A stretch of 64,000 nt of DNA, taken from positions 21,846,520-21,910,519 of the forward strand of contig JABBOT010000005.1 of the NCBI GenBank assembly GCA_016165875.1, in the 5' to 3' direction. The notes beneath the pieces were generated by a model that made no database searches, was not told the DNA's origin, and saw nothing but the letters and a program-made list of their open reading frames with translations. This document shows positions 25,497-37,500 of this stretch, piece by piece (the stretch's first letter is position 1; each line of letters begins with the position of its first letter). The DNA is from Acanthopleura granulata (taxonomy: Eukaryota > Mollusca > Polyplacophora > Chitonida > Chitonidae). The translations under genes were made by a program, and so were the position numbers.

Positions 25497-25959
25497 CTTG
25501 TAAAATCATTCATCATCGAATTCGAAGGCTGTGTGTGACTGCCATACTCAATAAATATTGCTTCACTCTCGGAATACAGAAAATCAACAGCCGTTGAACA
25601 GTAGTGGATTTGAATCACTACTTTTTGTGGTTTTGCCGAACACCAAGACCGGAGCTCAGATCGGCCGGCTGGAGATCAAACCGAACGGCTTTTAGGCTAG
25701 CCCTGGTAAGGCGCGATGTGGATGGAGCGTTGTGATATTACGCGCTGTCCATCAACGACATGGAAGCAAGCATGAGAAAAACATATGAAATTGGCTACAG
25801 GCCAATACCACACGATTCAGTACAGCCAAATAAAAGTGACACATTTTTAGTACATGCTTCATTGACTCTGTTGGTGCCATTCTGGTTTCCTCGTAGGGAT
25901 TTCTGCTGTCATTACTGGACATATTCCCTTGCCAGGCAGATGCAATCACTGCCACTCCA

Positions 25960-26480
25960 CGCCATGCCTATACTAGTTGTATGACGCGCATGCGCGAAAA
26001 CGGCGCCACCTAGCGAAACCCGCCAACACGTAAACAAGAATATTGTACATTCACTCATTGTACACAATAAACATAAAGTTCCTTGGTAAATGTGTAATGT
26101 GATAAGCTCATGAAATACATATCAGAGTTGAACACAAATCTGTTTAGTACTGTGACCGGGAGTACGAAAACCTACATTTTTCTGACCGGAATGGTCAATC
26201 GTTAAGTTGTCCAGTCATTTTCCGTTATGTTGGTTATCACAACGGAACAACACAAACACCTGTCTCTCTAGCAGAGAGCACTGTTTATATATAATCTTTA
26301 GCAACACAAATTTTACTTAACCAGGGGTAGGCTAACCCTACGGTTGTCATGATGAATACATATTACTGTGAGTCTGAACAAATAGGCATGGAAGCCGGAT
26401 GACATTTCATCCCGCACCTCGCGAGTAGAGACCCGCGCCACGAGGACGGTGCCATTCGCGCGCTATTTGCACCGTCGTGT
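25960..26480. promoter_or_regulatory. CpG-rich promoter-like region with NRF-1-type palindrome
   Basis: CGCGCATGCGCG at 25985-25996 contains the NRF-1 consensus GCGCATGCGC, followed by CGAAAACGGCGCC. A second CpG-rich patch lies at 26410-26490. The density of CpG contrasts with the AT-rich surroundings. This suggests a promoter, but no transcript direction is proven; the closest candidate is the minus-strand exon at 25439. Confidence 0.45.
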
Positions 26481-26654
26481 CGCGGTCCGTGATCTAGCAA
26501 AGGTTATGTCACGCAGGCCTACGTGTTAGGTAATTTAGTAGGTCATCTGTAGCCCATTCTGTTCACGGAAGTAGACGTGATTTTCTGGGGCTTACTCAAA
26601 TGTCATCCATGTGTTTGGATTTTGAAGTAATAGTTAGTTCATATTGAAGTGAAA

Positions 26655-27285
26655 GACGGCTCATGACTGCGGCACTGTTCATTAAAAAGATTACAAAATT
26701 CTCTTTTGAATGCAAAAACCTGTTTGAATTTATATGAATTCGTGGCTGAATGATCTTCGTTTAAAGTGTGGAGTATTTTGCTGCAGACTGGGGATATGAA
26801 GGCGCCCATGCTTTAAGCTTATGAGAGACTGACGAATCAGAGGGATTTTTTTAAGCTGTGACGTAAACCTTCCGAGTTGACTGTCAATATAACATGTAAT
26901 AACATAGGAACAGGACACTGTTTTAATGTTATATATTTTAATTGCAATAAGTACATGTGTGAACAATACTGCGTAGCATTTCCAGGCCGGAGTAAGTTTA
27001 TTGATCATTTCATAAATTTAGATATATACTTAAGTTTCAACCACAACCTTAGCCGCTTACTACAGTCTCAGGTGAAAAGAGTGTTCCGCACTTGGAACAG
27101 TTTGGTCACAGCTCACATATAATAGCAACATTTCATGTCAGCCGACGGAGCACGGTTAAATGTCAATTTCCACCGTCGTAGTAGCTGTAGAAAAAAATAT
27201 TCTACGGAAATAACAATAATCCTGGCCAACATTTTGGACAGTCTTAACTTTGAACATGCGCTGTCTTTCTCTTTAAGTAAAAGGA
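26655..27285 (+). repeat. Dispersed 640-bp repeat, copy 2
   Basis: This copy matches 6011-6655 along its length: GGCTCATGACTGCGGCACTG near the start, ACATGTAATAACATAGGAAC in the middle, and GAACATGCGCTGTC near the end. Differences are scattered substitutions and small indels, so both copies are old. Confidence 0.75.
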
Positions 27286-28042
27286 GGAGGTATGATAGAG
27301 CGAGAAATCTGCCTCTTCCGGATAGGATAAATTGATCATGAATTTTTTGTCCTACATTACTTTTTCTTTAATTTCGATATATATAATACATGAATGTATT
27401 TTTTTTTTTTTTTTGCAAAAAAAGCATAAATTTTTGAATCAGCGAAAATGTTACAGCCAACTGAAAATGCCACATGGTTCAGTTTGGTGAATTTCATGTA
27501 GTTTTGGGCCTTTTCAACCTTCAATTTAAGCTTGAAGGAAGTGGTGCGCCAAAACAAAACTTATTTTCTTACGGTGACTTCGATCTTTGGTTAAACCATA
27601 CCAATTTTCGGCCCCCTCTGCTATTATCAGTGTAGTAGTTCAACATGAACTCCGCTGTCACTCTGATATGTGGATGTCGCTATACCAGTGGAGTCACGCA
27701 ACATACATACATACATGGATTGGTTTACATGGCGACTCCATTCCATGGAATGATTTGCGCCAAGGCAATAGGATGTGTTTCAGGGATTTAGGCTGCTCTA
27801 ATCAACCATAGTCAATTCACAGAGAGCTACTTCCAAAATGGTGTAGCCTAAAATCTGTGGATCCTACATAAATAATTCCCCACGGCTTTGAAAACCAAAC
27901 CTGCATTCCTCGGTGGACAGAGCACAGTCCTCAGAGCTGGGCCAATAATTCCCACGTCTTCAAGATCAGAAAAAAAGGATTCATCTCTGAGCAGTGTACT
28001 GCGGACACACGAGTAAGAATCACACAACCTTCCATTTAATTT

Positions 28043-28179
28043 CCTGGAGCCCCTTTTTACAAACGGGGTGTAAGATGTTTCAAACGTAACTGTCATGACG
28101 ACACATCCCGTACAGATACGTCACCATGGTAATTACGTTTGACGTAGCGCTACAACCTCTTCGTAAAACGGGCCCCTGG
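28043..28179. mobile_element. Fold-back MITE, second family
   Basis: The left arm GGAGCCCCTTTTTACAAACG with CAAACGTAAC is the inverted complement of the right arm GTTTGACGTAG with CGTAAAACGGGCCCC. A related half-element occurs at about 43319-43395 (ACGTTTGACATAACTTACAC then TCGTAAGATGGCCCC). Confidence 0.6.
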
Positions 28180-29217
28180 GAGTAGTACCAGAGTTTTGCT
28201 GCCTCGCAACTCAAAGAGGGGCAAAATGCCCACTGTAACTTATTTCGGCGCTGTGCCTTTAATACTTTGGCGTATGTGAACCTCTCAGTTCAGTGGCACG
28301 CAGTAGTGCTACTTACACCCAGGTTGTTCAGACAATATCAGCCGTCCTATGACATAAAGCGAAATAAAGAGGAATGTCTTGAAATGGGCGGCATGCCCCA
28401 TCAGTGGTCGATTTGCCTCTCAGTCTGAAATACCCTTGTAAAGTCTAAACAAAGTGGCATTTACATGTACAACACCATTTAATTGCTGTTTCTGTTGAAT
28501 TTGGAAAAAAATCTAACAAAAAGGTCGATACGGCTGGAGATTAAATCACATTTGGTAAACATATGACTTCGGTATGTAGTATAATTGGTTAATAATCGTT
28601 CTCACCAGAACTCAAATCAGACTCGCAATTAGGACATACAAATACACATTCCCCATAGGTACAGTTTTCAAGCCCACAACTGCGACATGACACACACTGC
28701 ACCCACATTTCCTTGGATCTTGAATTAGCGAAAGGCTCAGCGCAGATTTTTCAGGGCCATTCTTCATCTCCTCATTTATGCATGCCCTCTTCTTTACACA
28801 CGATTTTCCCTTTCCTTTCCCCTTTCCCGTTCTACAACCCTCATCTTCTTCCTTTGTTGACCCCTTAGATTTAACATATCTCCTCCTTTCGAGTGTTTGT
28901 CCTTTCCCTTCATTGGTTTTAGATTTTCTTTCTCCTAGATAAGAGCCTTATAAGGGGATGATGTCAATAACTTTGAACCTTTCGCCTTTCTCTTCCTGGT
29001 TCGGGAGGTTGCTAGCTTGGGAAGAGGCGACCAGGCTGTAGATCAGATCACGTGCGGCTGATACTGAAACATAACAAAGTAGCCCTTTAGCTCTGAATCG
29101 ATGAGGCAAATAAAAGATTACCGTTAGTACCGTCTCTACCCAAAATAGCAGCTGTATATTTTTTTGTGTGTATCATTATATTTCATATGGTCAATGCAGA
29201 TTTTCAATGAACAGATT

Positions 29218-29220
29218 TGT

Positions 29221-29259
<39 letters not shown>

Positions 29260-29302
29260 TTTGATGTTTTACGCTGTACTCAAGAATATTTCATTGAACA
29301 TG
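29218..29302 (-). mobile_element. SINE 3' tail with (TTTA)n microsatellite
   Basis: About eleven TTTA units are followed by GATGTTTTACGCTGTACTCA, which is the complement of the major SINE tail. The rest of the SINE is missing. The insertion is nested in the pogo-like element. Confidence 0.75.
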
Positions 29303-29537
29303 TTCACTACTCGGAAATTAATATCGATTATTACCTGTTGGTGCCTGAAGAGGAGCTGGGTTATCAGAGGTGTGTGGATCGTGAGAAGAACCAGCTATGA
29401 CTTGCAAAAATTGATCAGCAGTGTCCTCCGTTCCTCTGACCAATGACCGAGGACGGGCGACGCTCATGTCATCATCCATTGCAGCTATTACAGGTACCGC
29501 AGCATTTGGCGTTCCACGTTTCTGTTTTTCTGTCTGA

Positions 29538-30786
29538 TCAACGGTTGTGATTATCAAAAGTAGATGGATCACTGGTGGGAAGTTTGGCTTCAGGTGAAGA
29601 TGCTGCTTGAGCAGGGTCAGCCGCGTCTGTTACAACCGCGGCAGCAAAATCTGAATGGGGAAAAACATTCTCATCACGTGGCCAGATTCCACAACAAACA
29701 AAACCATGGACTGCTTTTTCGGGCGTTTCAGATGTCTCGAAAGCTTTCCCATACATGCCAGCCATATCAAAGAAGGTTATCCGTTTTCCAGGATGAGCCA
29801 CCATCCAGGAGTCAGCAGTTGCCTTGTATGCACTCTTGAGAGATTTGAAATATGTGCGATCAAGAGGCTGCAACTTGTGGGTACAGTGTGGTGGAAGTGT
29901 TAGGAGGTGAATGCCATGTTCCCGAGCACAGATGACAGCTGCGAGTGTTTTGTGGCTATGATGGCCATCTAAGATATGCGGCATTTCAGGGAAGGCATTC
30001 GTGAATTTCACGAAGTGCTCTAGCCATCTGATGAATAGTTCCGAGTCAGTCCACCCACCGGCACTAGCGTAACCAACTCCTTGTGGTGGTGCTCCAGTCA
30101 TTAGTGCCTCTGCCATCCTCTTGCGGGGAAAAATGAGCATTGGAGGGATGTAATCCCCGGCTGCATTCATTCCACAGAGGATGGTCACCGTCTTTCCTCG
30201 CTCACCGCTTGTTAATTTGCCAACTTGTTTCACATCTTTTGTTGCTAGGACCTTCCGCGGCTTGTGGACATTTGTAATGCCAGTCTCATCCATATTCCAT
30301 ATACGCGCGGGTGGATACTCTTGCGCTTAAAGTAATTCTCTGTATACGGTAAAAGAAATCCTCATCTTGTTTAAACCCACATCCCGTGAAAGGCTGGTGC
30401 CCTGAAGTTTCCTTATACTAAGGTCTTGGTGACGCCAGAAGAATCCCTTCAACCAGTCCTTACCCACCATCTTGGTCTCGTGGACTAAATGGATGATGCA
30501 ATCCAGATTTTTCAGCAACTTCATAAGATAGTCGTCTGATGTCTCGGGCAGTGAGACCATAAAGCGCCTTTTCAATGTACTGTATGTGGTTAGTGAGTTC
30601 CTTCTTGAGATCTTCTGTTAGCACAATGCCATGCCGACCGAGCTTTGACAGTCCTGGGTTAGCCACTTTCCCGTCTCTATGGCGGCGTATGGTTCTTGGT
30701 GGAACACCAAATGCCTTCCCAGCTCTCAGGATGGGCATGCCTCCGCACACTGCCTGTAAAGCTTGTGCGAGATTTTGTGTCCTCAT
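29538..30786 (-). pseudogene. Decayed pogo/Tigger (DDE_1) transposase
   Basis: The first segment (30786-30460) carries a psq-type helix-turn-helix (LAQALQAVCGG..ILRAGKAFGVPPRTIRRHRDG) and the start of the CENP-B-like region. The reading then shifts frame near 30480 (around SGLHHPF to GKDWLKGF). A TAA interrupts the second frame at about 30327, just before WNMDETG. The remaining 250 residues hold the catalytic aspartates in WNMDETG, HILDGHHSHK and KLQPLDRTYFKSLK, with 35 residues between the second and third. All three catalytic Asp are kept, but the frameshift and the stop make it non-functional as it stands. Transposases of this family cut and paste elements with TA target sites. The C-terminal 40 residues are low-complexity. 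Confidence 0.85.
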
Positions 30787-31884
30787 AGTGTCCTTTTGTA
30801 GTTTTCCAATTATTGTGGCTACCCGTATCTAAAATATAATAAAACAACATTGACAATTATTTAAAAACATTTACATTTTACATTTTATTTCATTGCGTCT
30901 CGCAATTGGGATGCTGAAGAATATGAGATACGTGTACTTTTAATACATTACAGTTAACAAATTGCCCCATGAATAACTGTTGTGTTGGCACATGATTCAT
31001 TCAGAGTAGAAGCAAACATGTTACTTATTTGCAGGCGTTTTTTCCCTTGACAGCTAAATGCGTTTTGCTGATTGCGGTAAATGTCTAGTTCTTGGAGGCA
31101 AAAACCTGTCTGGGCGATTTGCCCCATAGCCCAATGGGCGTTTTGCCTCATATGCGTACACGTTTTATTTCTGAAAGCTCTCACGTGACATCGAGTCATC
31201 GCCATATCACAGTATAGTACAAGTGCAGTTAACTTATTAAAGTTCATGACACATCTAGTGTGTGGAGATGTAACGGGTTTCATTCTATTGCCACGTGCAA
31301 AATAAAACTGTCAATTTTTATTAGATATAGGGAGAAATTTGACACTTACCTCGCTAGAGATCAGCCATGCAGTCATGAAATCTGGCGGTATGGGTAACTT
31401 TCTCGCTACAGGGAAGCACCCGTTTGCCGTAGCCTGAGGCGCGGGAGATGATGTCTTTGTTTCTAAATTTAGAAAGTGCGTTTTGCCCCAGTCGGGCGAC
31501 TTGCTCCGCCCTACTCTAGGTCTTGCGGGTAATTTCCTTCAGCCATAAACCAAGTCAAAAGAAGTGTACTATTCTTGAGCACTGTCTGCGACGAAACCAA
31601 AGCAATAAATAAATAAATACATGCTCCGCTTATTTGATCTGTCATTTTAATCTGACGATTTTTCAAAACCAGGCCAGGTATATCTGAACCAAAGTAAATA
31701 TCTTCAGCGCATTTGGTGAGCACTTTCATTGTGAAAAAAGATTTGGGAAAACCGAGAACATAGCGTGATTCTAAACTGGCATTCATATAGGCCTTTTAAA
31801 TTGAATTTGGTTGAACTCGTGAGTTGTTGTGTATTTATGGACTAAGGAGAAGGTATATAATGCACACAATCTGTATACACCAGA

Positions 31885-32132
31885 TTATTTATTTATTTGA
31901 TTAGTATCTTACGTCGTACTCAAGAATATTTCACTTATGCGACGGCCAGCATTATGGTGAGATAAAAGCAGGCACAGCCCGGTGGAAATCCACGACCATC
32001 CGCAGGTTGCTGGTGGACCTTCCCAAGTACGGTCGGAGAGGACGCTTGAACTCACAGCGACCGCATTGGTGGGAGGCTTGTGGTTCACTACGGTGCGCTT
32101 ATGCGCTGATCAACTGAGCCGAGGAGGCCCCC
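31885..32132 (-). mobile_element. SINE, near full length
   Basis: Read on -, it begins GGGGGCCTCCTCGGCTCAGTT, with the A-box-like part. It carries GCTGTGAGTTCAAGCGTCC as the B-box-like part and ends in the usual AAATAAATAAAT tail. It is among the best-preserved copies of the major SINE family in the window. Confidence 0.85.
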
Positions 32133-33105
32133 ATTAGACCAGATTAATTTGTGTATTTATGGAAGAGTTTAAAGTCTCCCGTTAAATCCGTCATTTGAAG
32201 GGTGGTGGATTTCCTTTCCGTTGATCTGACGGATTAATTCGTTACCAGGTATGGCTTTATCCGTGATATCAACAGATAGATGACTGAAGTTTTTTTCAGG
32301 ATACATACGTGCTACATAGCTGCTGCTGCAGGGCAGTAATGTCGCGTGCTCACATCCATCATTGGCTTGTAATTTGTGAAGTGTACATGCATTTCAAAAA
32401 AACACATTGAAACATAGATTTCATATAAATCTAATGTCCGGTGTTGAAAGAATCCTGCGTGCGTACGGCGCAATACAGATTTGCATACATGTATGTATAT
32501 CTTATGGATAAATATATGAACTTTATCAGTATTTACAATGTTTCATCTCGTCATGTTTTGATATCGGGTATTTTGGCAAAAAGGACGAAACAACTCCAAG
32601 GCCATAGCTGAGCTTTTGTTTTTTTGCTCCCGTCAGTTAGTCCCCAACGGGTACAGGAAAGCACTATCGTTCTGGTGAGCCCCTCATGCGCCAAAAGGGG
32701 GTTTCAGACTTTTGTCGTAACATTGCATCCGAGTGTCGGGACATTTTGTTCATTTTCCACAAAATTATGGTCGTATTTTGTCCGTTTTTGGGGTTTTTTT
32801 TGTTTTGTTTTGTTTGAGAGTCAGTTGTGTTAAGTTGAAACATCACCACGAAGAGATGTAATAAAAGTCTTTCCTGACACTTTTCGTTCTTCAAACGGCT
32901 TATTGTGTTGAATTGAAGCTTCACCTTGACGAGATGCAATAAAGTTCAAGTTTTGGAGTACGCGTAAACCTCGTTTTTCATGGCGGGTTGTTATTCTTAA
33001 TTTAAACTCAGTACATGGTGTCACAGAGACAAGTTACTCATCAAGTTTAAGTTTTTGCCTGTTTCGTCCCATTCCGATATTAAGAATTATGGCCACATAG
33101 ATATA

Positions 33106-33234
33106 GCAACCTGCGGATATTCGTGGGTTCCCCCAGGCCCTGCCCGGTTTTCGACCACCAAAATCCTGACCGCTGTCGTATAAGTGAAACATTTTTGAGT
33201 GTGGCGTAAAACACGAATCAAATAAATAAATAAA
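33106..33234 (+). mobile_element. 5'-truncated SINE
   Basis: This is the 3' half of the major SINE: CAACCTGCGGATATTCGTGG, CCCTGCCCGGTTTTC and the tail GTGGCGTAAAACACGAATC plus AAATAAATAAATAAA. Confidence 0.8.
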
Positions 33235-33756
33235 TTAACGTAGGTAGTGATAGTGCTTGTCAAGAGTTGTTCTCCCAGACTCTGCCTCGTGCACTAAGAA
33301 AGGTATAACACATCACCTTCATAGATCAGACATTAAAAAACCAAACTTGAATGTGAAGTTCAGTACTTTAACAATGTACCATTATCTGCAAAGTATAAAC
33401 TGGTGAGAGATATAAATTATGGAGGGGTACAGGTAGATAGTCCAAGCTATTCTGAGAGAAGCCTTTTTTGCGGGAAAGAGCAGAAACATTACTAGAATAT
33501 TGTCCAGAAGTGAATAACATGTTTATGTATTTATTCATTCTATAGATTTTTATGCTGTAATGAAGAATACATCACTTTAACATCAAACAGCTCTTAGGTT
33601 TTGGATGGAGAAAATTCCATAGTTCAGTTACCCCAGAACTGCCTGAGAAATATACCACCGCCCTTTTTCAGTTACTTGGCGAACTTTAACACGTGAAGCA
33701 CTCATTTTCACCTCCACCTCAATGTGAATGCCATTGTGATGGAAAGCTAAGTATCT

Positions 33757-33871
33757 GCTGGCTTCTTCTCCGGTTGTACATAGGAAGGTTTTCGGATGGT
33801 TGTGGGTTTCCCCAGGCTCTGCCCAGTTTCTTGCCTCGATAATGCTGACCCTCGTGTAAGTAAAATATTCT
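33757..33871 (+). mobile_element. SINE fragment
   Basis: The middle of the major SINE (GGTTTTCGGATGGTTGTGGG, CTCTGCCCAGTTTC, ATAATGCTGACC, GTAAGTAAAATATTCTG) is present without the head or the AAATAAAT tail. Confidence 0.7.
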
Positions 33872-34569
33872 GTTTATGAGGCCCTGATGACAACAAGCAG
33901 TCAACAACACTTGAGTGGTGATTTGCACACTCTAACGTTCATTACTGACCACTTGTCATCCAGCAATATTGTGAGCATATCTATAATGGTTTCCTTCACC
34001 AACAGGACTGACAACCATTATATAAGTGACAAAAGTCTTGAATATTGTGTTAAACAGCAATCTAGTAAAGAAGTACTTACAATCGTTGTAAAAAAATTGC
34101 AGCAAACTTAAATGTAATATACCAGGCGTCACTGGCGCAGGAGATAAATAGATACAAGATTGACAGATATCCCTCTAAAATGTTTGAAGAGGCATTGCCT
34201 TTACACTGCAAACAAGTCCATTTATCTATCAAATGTAAGATGTAAATTTGCCAGAGGTAGTATTTAAGAGTTTGAATGAAGCCTGAGGTGTAATATATCA
34301 TTGCGCGGTTGCACCAAGTTTTTAGTAATAGGCCAAATACAGCTAACTTAAAATATCAATTACATTATGCAATATGGTGCTTTTAGTAAATCAGATTCAT
34401 CACTACTAAATTCGGGTCTGTGTAAAATTAACAACAAAATAAACGAAAAGCATCTCTTCAGAAATAGATAAATATATTGTCAATAAATATACCCCCAAAA
34501 CATGAAGATGGTCTTTGCACATACTGCATGTACAACAAACTTGATTAAACCCGGATAAAACTTTTCCTA

Positions 34570-37500
34570 TTAGACAGCAGCAGCTTTTTGTGATTTATGA
34601 AGTTTTTTCATTTTTGCAGCTTGTTCAACTTGAAGTCTTCGCCTGTCTTCTTCCATAGCTTTTCTCTGTATGGTTCGGATTTCGTCTAGAAACTGTGAAA
34701 AGCAAATGTGTGTGTTAATATTTAATAAGATTATGACTGTCAAAGGAATTTTAATGTCAATCACAATACAGTGCAAATGATATTTGAGTGCAAACTGGAC
34801 TCCACCAGTAGATCAAACCAGATTAAGTGCTACTCAGACGAAGCAAATTAGAAACCAGTTCTGAAAGTCATATCCAAAACTTTATGTTATGATGGGGTTT
34901 CTCATGTGCCTGGTGAGGAGCTGTGGTTTCTTCCAGATCCAATCCAATATAAAATAAGACCAAGACCCTTAAGAAAATTATTTACTAATTTATTTATTTC
35001 TTCTTAAAATTAAGAACAAAGCAAATCTGAGTGAAAAACTGTTGCGACACAAACCTCTGGCTTTCTAGTCCCTTTCTTGTCCATAAAATCCATAAACGCT
35101 TTTGAGCCATGCATTTGGGAAAGTTCCACGTTCTACAGAACACAACAGTTATAGTCAGCCATGTTTTTTGTTCTCACTTGACGATAATGTACAATTACAG
35201 GTATTAATTTGCAGTTTTGTGTCCTGTGTCCTGGATATATGTCGAACTGAAATCTCAACCACAAGGAATACATGTATATCACAGTGACCACTGTTAATAA
35301 TTAGTACCCACCATCTAACCCGCACTATAATAGATATCACTGTTTTTTATAAAGCCACAGTAAATTTGAAATAAAGCATCTTAGAGGAGCATCTGAAAGA
35401 AACCTTAAAACACGTTTCTAAGATCAACAGAACTCTCAGAATCAGGGAAAATGAGCACCTTTGTCAAAGATGAAATTTTACGTCAAATACTAGTACAGCA
35501 TTTGTGGTGCATTTACGGCAAGTCTGGTTTTTGAAGTAAATTTCAGATAAAGAATCTCCAGAGAATGCCATCAATCAAACCTTAAAACACCTTTCTAAGG
35601 TCAGCAAAACACCCAGAATCAGGCAGATGAAATTTTAGGTCAATTACATAGATCACATGAATCATAAATCTGTTTGTGTATGAGCCAGAGCAAGCCTGGC
35701 TTTTACAGGATCCTACCAGTTTATGACTCTTTTCCTTGGCTTCAGAAGACTCTTGGTCCTTCATCTCTTTAGGATCTCTCAGTGGGTCTGTGAAGTCGCG
35801 CTTCTCCCAGGTTTTTGGAGGAAGATACCAAGCTCCATAATGGAACTTCACCCAGCTCGGCTGATAGCTGCCAGAGTGAACCTGTAGATGTAAACACCTG
35901 AGTGAATTAACACAAGCACTGCACTAACACAGAGGGTAACCTGAGTGAAATACCACAAGCACTGGACGATCACAGAGGAGGACCTGAGTGAAATGACACA
36001 AGCACTGGACTCACATGGAGAACTCACATGGAGAATTAGAATCAATCATTGAAACGCTAACCAGAATGTGCTTTCACACATATACATTTTACAGATGCCA
36101 TGACATGGTATATCAGGAATTGTCAGCTCCTGATAAGTGGTGCTGATGCTTGGTACTTTAAACTGTTGAACTGAGAGCAAGCCACTGTCCACAAGCTTAC
36201 TTTGCTAACAAGCAAACAAAAGAGAGCAGGTACATGGAGACAACTGTAATAGAACACATCCACGAGATTGCTGGCCTTTAGTGCTAGATCGTTTATTCTT
36301 GAGACATAAATACTGGACATTACATGTACTTTGTGATTATGATGCTGTTTTGCTTGAGTAATTTACTTTTGCACTTTTGTTAAACACCATGTCACTGTGC
36401 ATTGAGGACCACAATAAAAACCAAAAAACTAACATAATAAACACGTATGCTGTATACCCATTGTATTATGCATACCCTTTCCAGAAAGCTAAGATATGCG
36501 TATGCAGACTTATAATGTCCACCAAGATAAACAAACACCTCAGCAAACAGCCCTCTAATTGCTCACCCATTCTTTTTTCTTATCAGCCTTTGTTGGGAGG
36601 TTTTTGATGGGTTGTTGAGCAGGTACAGCTGAGGACATTCTGAGTTCTGGAGGGACGTTTGTTAACTCCACTACATGGATGGGCACCGACAGGGCTGGCT
36701 TGGTTTCATACCCGCTGGCAAACAAACTGGTGATGGTGGACTCCTCAATGTTGTTACTCTCACCCCCTAAACTGGACACCCAGTCACAAAACTCCTTTGT
36801 CACACTCTTGATGTGCTCTTCCTGCAGGAGCAAATAAAATCAAATCTATATCATCAAGTTGGTATGAGCTAATTACAGCATTTACTCATGTATTGGTGAA
36901 TTCATCCTTTGCAGTCAAACTTCCCTGACTCCTGCACCTCACACCGAGGAAAACTTTGTAATTAAATGATTCCAGACATCCTTATTAATCAATAAACTCT
37001 CTAAACACTCTAGCACATATTGTGTACATAATGTTTTGTTACCATGTAGTCATAAATATACATGCATCACTAAAATCGAATTTGTATCATAGTTCATGTT
37101 AATTCCCAAAGAAAATAATTGTCCAGCAATTTTTGTAGGCATTGATACATGTTTCAACAGCAGTGCCCTAGTTCTTCTAATTTTTGGGACACCCAATCTG
37201 CCCTTTTCAAATAACATACATATAAATCTAAGAAGGATACAAATTTCCTTTTTCCTCTCATGGTTAGACCACCAAATGACCAACATATCCATCTCTTTAC
37301 TTTTTCAAAAAAGTGGGAGAAAAATTAAATATTTTGCTTTCAGCAGGTCTAATATGTGTCCCAATAATTTGAAGAATTATGGTATGTACCTGTACACACA
37401 AAAGGCACTGTGCATAAACAGCTATATAAAGTATACATGTAAATTCCATCATCATCAGGAATTGCATTAGTATGCACTGATGCTCAAACAACAATCTCCA

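Larger units (their letters stand above)
28216..31495 (-). mobile_element. Probable extent of a pogo/Tigger-type DNA transposon
   Basis: The decayed transposase at 29538-30786 lies between two similar inverted sequences: GAGGGGCAAAATGCC on + near 28216, and the complement of GCGTTTTGCCCCAGTC near 31478-31494 (GACTGGGGCAAAACGC). Further GGG/GCCCC-type words recur inside both ends (28384-28420 and 31110-31145). The terminal match is short and imperfect, so the boundaries are tentative. A SINE tail with a (TTTA)n tract at 29218-29302 is inserted inside. Confidence 0.45.

Noticed and set aside
25636..25710. Possible peptide PNTKTGAQIGRLEIKPNGF on +
   Set aside because: Short, no start and no homolog recognised. 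It lies in CpG-rich DNA that is open in several frames.
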